A stretch of 5,116 nucleotides of DNA from Planctomycetota bacterium (GTDB taxonomy: Bacteria > Planctomycetota > SZUA-567): NCBI GenBank assembly GCA_031270145.1, contig JAISYD010000268.1:1-5116 (forward strand). Direction: 5' to 3'. The translations under genes were made by a program, and so were the position numbers. Shown here one piece after another: positions 1 to 5,111 of this stretch. The notes beneath the pieces were generated by a model. That model ran no database searches. It was given only the letters and a program-made list of their open reading frames with translations, and was not told the DNA's origin. Each line of letters starts with the position of its first letter. Positions within the stretch are counted from its first letter, which is position 1.

Positions 1-154
1 TTTGCTTGCGCAATTCCACCCGCAGGCCGGCGTCGATGGCGGAGAGCGGTTCGTCGAGCAACAGCACCCTGGGGTTGAACACCAGGGCGCGAGCCAGCGC
101 CACCCGCTGTTGCTGCCCGCCCGACAGCCGGGCGGGATAGCGCAACCCCGCGCC
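1..154 (-). pseudogene. ABC transporter ATP-binding subunit, C-terminal fragment (5' part missing, runs off left edge)
   Basis: The minus strand encodes the second half of an ABC ATPase nucleotide-binding domain. It has the signature motif LSGGQQQRVALARAL (about 83-127), Walker B VLLLDEP (47-67) and the D-loop SAIDAG, then continues out of the window as LRVELRKQ. Walker A and the rest of the N-terminal half are absent. In their place, directly upstream and in the same frame, is permease-like sequence (next entry). The motif spacing fits importer ATPases of the spermidine/iron/phosphonate type, which energise a membrane permease from the cytoplasmic face. Without Walker A this copy could not bind ATP normally, so I call it a gene remnant. 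The junction lies within about 145-160. It could be a genomic deletion or an assembly join; the sequence alone cannot decide. Family is confident, substrate unknown. Confidence 0.8.
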
Positions 155-254
155 GGTTGGCAGCAGAGTATTGGTCCAGTTGTCGCCAAAGGATTCCGAT
201 CACCAGCAGAACAATGGGCAGGAAGATGTAAAGCAGATAAACCAGGATCACCAT
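155..254 (-). pseudogene. ABC transporter permease, N-terminal fragment with a one-base frameshift
   Basis: An ATG at 252-254 opens a very hydrophobic segment, MVILVYLLYIFLPIVLLVIG, typical of the first transmembrane helix of a binding-protein-dependent permease. After that the open frame turns into Arg/Ala-rich nonsense (ILWRQLDQYSAANRR). Removing one base from the doubled T at 194-195 (plus strand) restores SFGDNWTNTLLPTG, which looks like the first periplasmic loop of phosphonate/polyamine-type permeases. The restored frame then passes straight into ATPase sequence at about 150. A G-rich stretch (GGGGAAA) lies upstream of the ATG, with an in-frame TGA at 270-272 further up. The remaining transmembrane helices are missing, so no functional permease can be made. 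The family call rests on the helix and loop pattern only. Confidence 0.65.
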
Positions 255-299
255 GGCCCATTTTCCCCGTCAAACTGAAATCCGCTTCCCCGGCGCATC

Positions 300-326
300 A
301 AAAAGGGCCGCCCTTGACGGGCGGCC
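300..326 (-). terminator. Rho-independent terminator of the 6S RNA gene
   Basis: GGCCGCCC (306-313) and GGGCGGCC (319-326) form a perfect 8-bp GC stem with a 5-nt loop. On the minus strand the stem is followed by C and then TTTTT (304-300). It begins 14 nt past the 3' end of the 6S RNA and would end that transcript before the permease remnant. Four T's beyond the stem on the plus strand (330-333) could give weak termination the other way. Confidence 0.85.
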
Positions 327-340
327 AGGTTTTCGCAAAA

Positions 341-526
341 GACCTCCATCGCAATGCCGCATGGAAGACGGGATTCTGAACCCTTGGGCCCAGGTGGGAA
401 CCGCACCGTCGGCCAAAAGTACTAGTTCCGCCGAAGCGGGACACGGCTCTGGAACAACGGTTTTTGGTCCCCGTTACTAAAGGAGTCGGTTCGAGAATAA
501 TCTCCATTGCGAACATGACAGAGGTC
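341..526 (-). ncRNA. ssrS: 6S RNA (RNA polymerase-sigma70 regulator)
   Basis: 6S RNA folds into a long hairpin with a central bubble that mimics an open promoter and sequesters housekeeping RNA polymerase, mainly in stationary phase. The 186-nt length matches the family (about 184 nt in E. coli). The two ends pair: GACCTC (526-521) with GAGGTC (346-341), then CGCAATG (511-505) with CATTGCG (356-350). The 5' end carries ATGTTCGCAA, as in E. coli 6S. The 3' half has CACCT, a small hairpin CTGGGCCCAAGGGTTCAG (393-376) equivalent to the E. coli element around CCAAGGGTTC, and then GCGGCATTGCGATGGAGG. A strong promoter lies immediately upstream and a terminator immediately downstream. The downstream neighbour is not ygfA, the usual partner in gammaproteobacteria. 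Identification is by eye from sequence and pairing. Confidence 0.87.
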
Positions 527-533
527 AAATTTC

Positions 534-561
534 AATATACGACTTTTGCCGTATTTGTCAA
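534..561 (-). promoter_or_regulatory. Sigma70-type promoter of the 6S RNA gene
   Basis: The minus strand has a consensus -35 TTGACA (561-556), a 16-nt spacer and a -10 TATATT (539-534, 5 of 6 matches). The -10 ends 7 nt before G526, which is exactly the 5' end predicted from pairing of the RNA ends. This agreement supports both calls. Confidence 0.82.
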
Positions 562-580
562 TTTTTTTTTCCTTTTTTCG
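562..580 (-). promoter_or_regulatory. A-rich UP-like element upstream of the 6S promoter
   Basis: Read on the minus strand, the bases immediately upstream of the -35 are CGAAAAAAGGAAAAAAAAA, in a region otherwise above 60% GC. A-tracts in this position bind the RNA polymerase alpha C-terminal domain in rRNA-type promoters, so a boost to 6S transcription is a reasonable inference. Confidence 0.5.
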
Positions 581-599
581 CCGATCATCCCGGCGGCGG

Positions 600-1217
600 T
601 CAAAGCGGAGCCGGCAGGCCGGACAGCTGGCCTAAGCTCCGGGCAATCCAGGTCATCCGGGCCGCCAATTCCACCACCTCCAGCCGGTCGAAAGCCTGGA
701 ACATGGATGCGCCGACCGTCGTCACCCCGTGGTTGAGCATCAGGGCCGCCCTGGCGTCCTCCGAGGCCAGCGCCAAGGCGACCGCCTCGGCCAATTCGCG
801 GGAACCGGCCGGATGATAGGGAGCTTTCGTCAAACGTCCCACCACCAGGCGCGCCTCCGGGGTGAGATCCAGGCGGATGTCGACGCCGGAGCAGGCGAAG
901 GAGGAGGCGAAAGGCGGGTGGGCGTGCATGACCGCCGAAACGTCCGGCCTGACCCGGTAAATCGCCAGATGCAGCTCCACCTCCATAGTTGGCGCCAGGT
1001 CTAGGCAAAGATTTTTCCCCTCCGGATCCAACAGCGCCACCTGATCGCCGGACAGTTCGCCCTTGTCCAGGGCCGACGGGGTAATCAGTATCCGCCTATC
1101 CGGGAGACGGAGGCTGATGTTCCCGCCGGAAGAGGAGGTGAGATCCTTCCGGTAAAGGCGGCGCATATAATAGGCGACCTCCTCCCGCCTCCCGACCAAC
1201 TCCGCATAGTTCTCCAT
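600..1217 (-). CDS. Class II aldolase/adducin family protein (L-fuculose-phosphate aldolase-like)
   Basis: The 205-residue protein matches the usual size of zinc-dependent class II aldolases (about 215 in E. coli FucA). These cytoplasmic enzymes split sugar 1-phosphates into dihydroxyacetone phosphate and an aldehyde; relatives are epimerases, decarboxylases or dehydratases. Visible landmarks are GGNIS (31-35) and TPSA (46-49) in the phosphate-binding region, the catalytic-type Glu79 in PTMEVELH, and the metal ligands His98 and His100 (MHAHPP) and His163 (LNHGV). All catalytic positions are present, so it should be active. The substrate cannot be told from sequence: fuculose-, rhamnulose-, 5-deoxyribulose- or methylthioribulose-phosphate are all possible, and no sugar kinase or isomerase lies nearby to decide. 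I chose the ATG at 1217, which follows a G-rich stretch (GGGGGC), rather than a GTG 36 nt upstream, because the family homology begins at MENYAELVGRREEV. No terminator follows; its transcript may read into the 6S gene. Confidence 0.88.
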   Translation of the reverse strand: MENYAELVGRREEVAYYMRRLYRKDLTSSSGGNISLRLPDRRILITPSALDKGELSGDQVALLDPEGKNLCLDLAPTMEVELHLAIYRVRPDVSAVMHAHPPFASSFACSGVDIRLDLTPEARLVVGRLTKAPYHPAGSRELAEAVALALASEDARAALMLNHGVTTVGASMFQAFDRLEVVELAARMTWIARSLGQLSGLPAPL

Positions 1218-1295
1218 GTTGCCCCCTACCCCGCCTTGTCCGCAAACAGCCAAATCGTTCCGTCAATTTCAACTGGAAAGAGCCGCAAAAAAAGC

Positions 1296-1322
1296 TTGCA
1301 ACCCGGAAAATCGAGTTACAAT
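1296..1322 (+). promoter_or_regulatory. Possible promoter for the 3D-domain gene
   Basis: TTGCAA (1296-1301, 4 of 6) and TACAAT (1317-1322, 5 of 6) are separated by 15 nt, shorter than ideal. They lie about 85 nt upstream of the 3D-domain start codon, in the divergent spacer 1218-1406. I found no convincing promoter for the aldolase on the opposite strand of this spacer. Confidence 0.4.
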
Positions 1323-1339
1323 GGCGGTGGCATATTGTA
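1317..1339 (+). repeat. Inverted repeat over the possible -10/start region of the 3D-domain promoter
   Basis: TACAAT (1317-1322) and ATTGTA (1334-1339) are exact inverted copies separated by 11 nt. The repeat covers the proposed -10 and start point, where a repressor could bind. Six-base arms occur by chance fairly often, so an operator role is only a suggestion. Confidence 0.25.
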
Positions 1340-1406
1340 GCGGCAATTCCCCGCTTGGCAAGGCCGGCGGTGGAAAACAGGGCGGTTGGGACTTCGGAGA
1401 GACGGG

Positions 1407-2078
1407 ATGCGTTGGCGTATCCGGATATTTTTCCTGTCGGCGACGGCGGCGTTTTGCTTCATGCTGCTTACGGCCAGCACCGATTACGGCGCCAACCGGT
1501 CGCCGTCCCCGCTGGCCTCGGCGGTCGGCGCCGGCTCCGCCCGCCCTCTGGCCGCGATTGCGCCGGCCGGAAACGGGGAATCCACCGTCAGCCCGGCCCA
1601 GCCGGCCGCGCCGCTTGCCGCCCTCCGCCCCAAGCCAGCCATATTGTTCGTGCCGGAAAACGCCGATCCCGTCCGCTCGCGCCGCGAGGCGGAACAGGCC
1701 GACCAGGCCAGCCGCGGCGCCCCGGCCAGCCGCAAGCGGCTGAAATGGGACAAAACCGGCTGGTACCGGGAGGAAGTGGCCATGGTAACCGCCTATTGCC
1801 CCTGCGCCCGTTGTTGCGGCTCACTTTCGCCCGGCATAACCAGCATCGGTAAAAACGCCTGGCTCCCGGGAGTGGCGGCCGATCCCCTCTATCTCAATTA
1901 CGGCACCCGCATTTTCGTGCCTGGCTACGGTCTGGCGGAAATCGACGACACCGGCGGGGCCATGCGCCGCCACTGGCGCCGGGACGGCCTCCTGCACGTC
2001 GATTTGCGGATGACCTACCACCACGAGGCCAAACAGTGGGGCAAGCAATACCTCAGGGTCAAGATTTACGACGACTGA
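1407..2078 (+). CDS. 3D-domain protein (double-psi beta-barrel), exported or membrane-anchored
   Basis: The protein has 223 residues. A basic start (MRWRIR) and a hydrophobic stretch (about 7-22) form a signal peptide or N-terminal anchor. Residues 25-115 are a low-complexity Ala/Pro/Arg linker. The C-terminal 100 residues are a 3D domain, named for three conserved Asp residues, here in AADP (159), EIDDTGG (180-181) and HVDL (199). The family shares the fold of the MltA lytic transglycosylase barrel and is linked to peptidoglycan cleavage or binding, so a cell-envelope role is likely but not shown. The domain begins with VTAYCPCARCCG, a cluster of four Cys (131, 133, 136, 137). The ATG at 1407 is chosen because GGAGAG lies 5 nt upstream; a TTG seven codons earlier is in frame but lacks that site. 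Its last 20 bp overlap the convergent oxidoreductase gene. There is no clear lipobox. Confidence 0.85.
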   Translation: MRWRIRIFFLSATAAFCFMLLTASTDYGANRSPSPLASAVGAGSARPLAAIAPAGNGESTVSPAQPAAPLAALRPKPAILFVPENADPVRSRREAEQADQASRGAPASRKRLKWDKTGWYREEVAMVTAYCPCARCCGSLSPGITSIGKNAWLPGVAADPLYLNYGTRIFVPGYGLAEIDDTGGAMRRHWRRDGLLHVDLRMTYHHEAKQWGKQYLRVKIYDD

Positions 2079-3702
2079 CCGTGGCGGCCATAAGTTTTCC
2101 GGCCGCCCGCCAGCCGTCCAGGGCCGAGGTCATTATTCCGCCGGCATACCCCGATCCCTCCCCGGCCGGATAAAGCCCGGCCAAACCCACGGCCCAGCCG
2201 CCTTCGCCCCTAACCACCCGCACCGGGCCGCTGCTGCGGCTTTCAACCCCGTAAAGCGACACTTCGCCCAAATCCAGCCGGCGGAGCCGCCCCAGCATGG
2301 CCGGAACCGCCTCCGCCAAGGTTTCGGCGATTCGTTCCGGCAAAAGCCGGCGCAAATCGGCGGCGGCGGCGCGATCCACGCCCCGCCTTTCCGGCAGGGT
2401 CGGCCGCCCTCTCCCGGCAAATTCCTCCAGCCGGCAACCGGGGACGGCGTAGGGACCGCCGGCCCGGCCGGCCAGCCAGGCCTTTTCCTCCCAATGCCGT
2501 TGGAAAGCCAACCCCGCCAGGGCCGGATGGGGGACGCAGGCGGCGAAGGGAGCGAAATCCTCCGGCGTCACCGGCGAAAGGAAGGCGGCGTTGCCCCATT
2601 CGCCCGACCGGGCCCGGAAACTCATGCCGTTGACGCACAACCGCCCCGGCTCCGAAGCGGCGGCTATCACTCGACCGCCCGGACACATGCAAAAGGTGTA
2701 GCAGGCGGCTGCCCGGCCGTCCGGCGCCCGGGACAACCGGAAAGAGGCCGCGGCGGAATCTTCCCGGCGCTGCGATTGATCAATGGCCGCCTGCGGCATC
2801 TCGACTCTGAGCCCTACGGCGAAGGATCTCGCCTCCAATTGAGCGCCGACCCCGGCCAGGATTTCGTAAACATCCCGGGCGCTGTGGCCGACGGCGAGGA
2901 CGCAAGCCGGCGCGGCGGCCTCGGCCAATCCGTCCGGGCCGTCCAATAGCGCCGCCTCCAGGCCGCCGTCCCGGAAATTGAGGCCGGCGAGCCGGGTCCG
3001 GCAGCGGATTTCACCGCCCCGGAAAGCGATTTCGGCCGTCAAGCTCTCCACCACGCCGTCCAACTGATCGCTCCCGACATGGGGTTCGGCCTCAATCAAT
3101 ATGTCGTCGGGCGCCCCGGCCTCGACCAGGATGCGAAGGATGCCGGCCAAGCCGTCACGATCCTTATGCCGGGTGTTCAGCTTGCCGTCAGAAAAGAGGC
3201 CGGCCCCTCCCAGGCCGAAAAGGACATTGGATTCGGGATCGAGGACGCCGTCACGCCAGAAATCCGCCGCCAGGCGCCGGCGCGCCGCCAGGCCGTCGCC
3301 CCGCTCAACGAGAAGCGGACGCCAGCCGGCCCGGGCCAGGCGCAGGGCGGCGAAGAGGCCGGCCGGCCCAGCCCCCACCACCAGCGGTCGGGGAAAAGCG
3401 GCCGGGCAGGAGGGCTCGCGCGCCGCCGGCGCTTGGCCGGTTTTTTCAAAAACCACCTCGGGATCAGCCAGTTGCCGGAGATATTTCCGGAGCCGCCTGG
3501 GCAATTCGAGGCGGAGGTGGTAAACCAGCATTTCTTTGCCGCGCCGTCGCCTGGCGTCAAGCGAGCGCCGAATGACGCGGCAGGATGCAATGTCCCCGGC
3601 GGCGCAGCCCAGGCGTTCCGCCGCCCGGATCGGAAGGCGGCTCTCCTTTGCGCCGGCCGGTCCCGCCAGCTGCCGCAGGACCCGATAGAAGGTTTTGGCC
3701 AA
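2059..3702 (-). CDS. FAD-dependent oxidoreductase of the COG2509 family
   Basis: The 547-residue protein is close to full family length. Residues about 20-70 form the N-terminal module typical of this family (RRSLDARRRR followed by VYHLRLELP). A Rossmann FAD-binding motif, VVGAGPAGLFAALRLA, spans 108-123 and ends at ERG (133-135). Family hallmarks follow: SNVLFGLGGAGLFSDGKL (158-175), EPHVGSDQL (206-214), AVGHSARDVYEIL (270-282), YTFCMCPGG (335-343) and the C-terminal flavin-binding GLYPAGEGSGYAGGIMTSA (509-527). No signal peptide is visible, so it is cytoplasmic. The reaction is unknown for the whole family; annotations as dehydrogenase are generic. It starts at TTG (3702), supported by GGGAG 6 nt upstream; the first in-frame ATG is at residue 58, inside the conserved module. 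It lies 28 bp downstream of the ARH-like gene and is probably co-transcribed with it. Confidence 0.9.
   Translation of the reverse strand: MAKTFYRVLRQLAGPAGAKESRLPIRAAERLGCAAGDIASCRVIRRSLDARRRRGKEMLVYHLRLELPRRLRKYLRQLADPEVVFEKTGQAPAAREPSCPAAFPRPLVVGAGPAGLFAALRLARAGWRPLLVERGDGLAARRRLAADFWRDGVLDPESNVLFGLGGAGLFSDGKLNTRHKDRDGLAGILRILVEAGAPDDILIEAEPHVGSDQLDGVVESLTAEIAFRGGEIRCRTRLAGLNFRDGGLEAALLDGPDGLAEAAAPACVLAVGHSARDVYEILAGVGAQLEARSFAVGLRVEMPQAAIDQSQRREDSAAASFRLSRAPDGRAAACYTFCMCPGGRVIAAASEPGRLCVNGMSFRARSGEWGNAAFLSPVTPEDFAPFAACVPHPALAGLAFQRHWEEKAWLAGRAGGPYAVPGCRLEEFAGRGRPTLPERRGVDRAAAADLRRLLPERIAETLAEAVPAMLGRLRRLDLGEVSLYGVESRSSGPVRVVRGEGGWAVGLAGLYPAGEGSGYAGGIMTSALDGWRAAGKLMAATVSRRKS
2083..2107. 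repeat. Inverted repeat just past the 3D-domain stop codon
   Basis: GGCGGCC (2083-2089) and GGCCGCC (2101-2107) are exact inverted copies with an 11-nt loop, starting 5 nt after the plus-strand stop and inside the 3' end of the oxidoreductase gene. With no T-run after it, it is not a standard terminator. It could slow or end plus-strand transcription before it runs deep into the opposing gene, or be chance in GC-rich coding DNA. Confidence 0.3.
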
Positions 3703-3730
3703 GGCGGCTCCCGGACGCCGTGTCTAAAAT

Positions 3731-4804
3731 CTAGGGCGTTTCCGAAGCCACCCGCAAAACCGCCTCGCTGGTGGCCAAATCGTAAAGATCGTTAATGAGA
3801 TCCAGCAACTGGCGATCCTCCGAGCCGGCGACAATCACCCGTCGGGGCAGGCTCTCCATCCCGTAGGTGGCGGCGGAGAGCGAGGCGAGATAGGCCAGGC
3901 TTTCGCTGGAGCGTAGCCGCTCCCGGCCGGCCGCCAGGCTTTCCTCGTAGCCGGCCGACTTGTACCAGATGTGGATTGCCCGTTCCAGGCGGCCCATGGC
4001 GCATTCCTCGCCCCGGAGGTAGCGCCAATCCTTGATCCGCACCGCCCGGACATCCTGCTCGGTGTCGGCGTCGCCGCCGTCGGCCGAGGCGGCGACGAGC
4101 CAGGCGTCCTTGTCGTGACGATCCGCCGTAAGGATGTTGTGCAGCAGCGAAAAAGCCGCCCGGGCCGCCGGCCCGGCCCGGAGATCGCCATCCTTCAACA
4201 CCGCCAACTGAGCCGCCGCCTCCCGGCCGTCGGCCGGATATTCGGCGTAGGTCACGGCCAGGGCCGGAAGGTAGGCCAGGGTACCGGGCGACAGGACGCC
4301 GGGTTCGCCGTCCTCGCCCGGCGCCATGGCCCAATGATCGGACGCGCCGCCCAAGCCGGAGCGCCCCACCCGCCCGGCCGCCTCCCAGGGCGAGGGCGGG
4401 GCGCCGGAACCGGCGGCCCGATCCAATTGTCGGGTTAGTCTAGCGATTCTGGCGGCGACGGCGCCGCTATAGCCAAGCATCTGATAAATTTCACCGGGAA
4501 AATAGCCGCCTTCGTAAACCAGCGAATGGGCGAAATCCAGAATCTTCGCCCGCTCCGGCAGCATCTCTACCCGACGGGGGGAGAGCGCGCCCAAGCTGGC
4601 GCCGCCTGGCGCGCTCAGCCGGAACTCCGCCGCCTCGGCCGGGATGTCGTGATAGAATAGGGCGGTCAGGAGGGCCGCCGTCCGGCTGCGCGACAGGGAG
4701 GCCGCGGCCGGATCGGCGGCCGGGACGGCGGACGGCGCGCCTAGATAAAGCAAAATGGGAAACACGGCCGCCAACCGCCGTTTCCGCGCCAGGAGCCGCG
4801 TCAT
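3731..4804 (-). CDS. Exported ADP-ribosylglycohydrolase-like protein, probably catalytically inactive
   Basis: The protein has 357 residues. MTRLLARKRR plus a hydrophobic run (11-22) and AVPAAD form a signal peptide cut near residue 29-30. The rest resembles the all-helical ADP-ribosylglycohydrolase (DraG/ARH, crystallin J1) fold. AALLTALFYHDIPAEAAEF (43-61) parallels the family's N-terminal GD-containing helix. FAHSLVYEGGYFPGEI (91-106) follows where TDDT should be. GTLAYLPALAVTYAEYP (174-190) fits the middle. AIHIWYKSAGYEESL (276-290) and ASLSAATYGMESLP (307-320) flank the place of the GGDxDT motif. Both di-metal motifs are missing by my alignment: TDDT becomes LPER (82-85) and DxDT becomes SSES (299-302). 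True family members remove ADP-ribose from proteins or small molecules using two Mg ions; this one may only bind, or do something else. The ATG at 4804 is preferred over the longer in-frame ATG at 4909 because GGAGG lies 8 nt upstream and the signal peptide starts there. Family assignment is by eye. Confidence 0.72.
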   Translation of the reverse strand: MTRLLARKRRLAAVFPILLYLGAPSAVPAADPAAASLSRSRTAALLTALFYHDIPAEAAEFRLSAPGGASLGALSPRRVEMLPERAKILDFAHSLVYEGGYFPGEIYQMLGYSGAVAARIARLTRQLDRAAGSGAPPSPWEAAGRVGRSGLGGASDHWAMAPGEDGEPGVLSPGTLAYLPALAVTYAEYPADGREAAAQLAVLKDGDLRAGPAARAAFSLLHNILTADRHDKDAWLVAASADGGDADTEQDVRAVRIKDWRYLRGEECAMGRLERAIHIWYKSAGYEESLAAGRERLRSSESLAYLASLSAATYGMESLPRRVIVAGSEDRQLLDLINDLYDLATSEAVLRVASETP

Positions 4805-4813
4805 CTCCGTCGC

Positions 4814-4818
4814 CTCCG
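4814..4818 (-). promoter_or_regulatory. Ribosome binding site deciding the ARH-like gene start
   Basis: GGAGG on the minus strand lies 9 nt in front of the ATG at 4804, directly before the signal-peptide coding sequence. This places the start 35 codons inside the longest open frame, which otherwise begins in the promoter-proximal leader. Confidence 0.7.
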
Positions 4819-4872
4819 GTTGCAATTCACACGTCTGACCAATATCCACGCCATGGTTTCCGATAAAAGTTT

Positions 4873-4909
4873 TGCCAAGGAATGGGCCGGGCTCCAGTTT
4901 CCAAGGCAA
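4873..4909 (-). repeat. Imperfect hairpin in the leader of the ARH-like/oxidoreductase operon
   Basis: TTGCC (4873-4877) pairs with GGCAA (4905-4909), then GGAA (4879-4882) with TTCC (4899-4902) after an AA/AA internal loop, and TGG (4883-4885) with CCA (4893-4895) after a small bulge. It would begin about 20 nt into the transcript from the minus-strand promoter. CCAAGG occurs in both arms as a direct repeat, followed by AATGG and CAATGG. No known riboswitch is recognised. The leader from 4929 to 4805 is otherwise featureless to me. Confidence 0.35.
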
Positions 4910-4919
4910 TGGTCACTAA

Positions 4920-4932
4920 TTTATCGGATAAA
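4920..4932. repeat. Inverted repeat TTTATC-G-GATAAA at the predicted minus-strand transcription start
   Basis: Six-base perfect arms around a single base cover the predicted start point (about 4929) of the minus-strand operon, just downstream of its -10. This is a plausible operator position. The related strings GATAAAAG (4862) and GGATAAAT (5030) occur nearby, so the match may reflect local AT-rich composition. Confidence 0.35.
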
Positions 4933-4935
4933 AGC

Positions 4936-4964
4936 ATTATATTCCGAACAAAGTTGAATAGCAA
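4936..4964 (-). promoter_or_regulatory. Sigma70-type promoter of the ARH-like/oxidoreductase operon
   Basis: The minus strand has a perfect TATAAT (4941-4936), a 17-nt spacer and TTGCTA (4964-4959, 4 of 6), in an AT-rich gap upstream of the two minus-strand genes. Predicted start is near 4929, giving a leader of about 125 nt. No promoter is needed between the two genes given their 28-bp gap. Confidence 0.65.
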
Positions 4965-5008
4965 GACTAATATCGTCCTTTTTGGAAAAATAATTCGATA
5001 TTTTTGCC

Positions 5009-5036
5009 TTGACGGAAAGGGGGACCGAAGGATAAA
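5009..5036 (+). promoter_or_regulatory. Likely promoter for the plus-strand gene at the right edge
   Basis: TTGACG (5009-5014, 5 of 6) is followed after 16 nt by GATAAA (5031-5036, 4 of 6), with start near 5043. The leader of about 68 nt ends in a self-complementary TTTTTATAAAAA (5091-5102) beside the ribosome binding site. This promoter and the minus-strand one are back to back about 45 bp apart. Confidence 0.5.
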
Positions 5037-5111
5037 TATAGGGAAAAGCATTTGATCCGCCGCTATCGCCACGCATCCATTCAACCAGTTTTTTTATAAA
5101 AAGGAGACAAC

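Noticed and set aside
298..528. Short protein frames on both strands across 250-530
   Set aside because: They coincide with the 6S RNA, whose promoter, pairing ends and terminator explain the region better.
582..600. Terminator for the aldolase just after its stop
   Set aside because: CGCCG/CGGCG can form a 5-bp stem on the minus strand, but it is followed by A's, not T's, in the direction of transcription.
532..1008. Minus-strand frame overlapping the aldolase
   Set aside because: Gly/Arg/Pro-rich translation in another frame of the well-supported aldolase gene.
1425..1470. Lipoprotein signal in the 3D-domain protein
   Set aside because: The Cys at residue 17 is preceded by TAAF, not a lipobox, and lies within the hydrophobic core rather than after it.
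3079..3795. Long plus-strand open frame of 238 codons
   Set aside because: It is antisense to the conserved COG2509 gene. Its composition (Arg/Pro/Gly/Ala rich) is a GC-rich shadow, and it has no domain.
2100..4800. Frequent GGCCGG/CCGGC strings as possible repeats
   Set aside because: They follow codon bias in GC-rich coding DNA, with no regular spacing or conserved flanks; no CRISPR or tandem array is formed.
4805..4909. N-terminal 35-residue extension of the ARH-like protein
   Set aside because: It would bury the signal peptide, lies in the leader hairpin region, and the downstream ATG has a GGAGG site.
4827..5084. Minus-strand open frame of 85 codons in the right-hand gap
   Set aside because: It crosses the predicted promoter and leader, has AT-rich non-biased codons, no ribosome binding site that I can see, and no recognisable domain.
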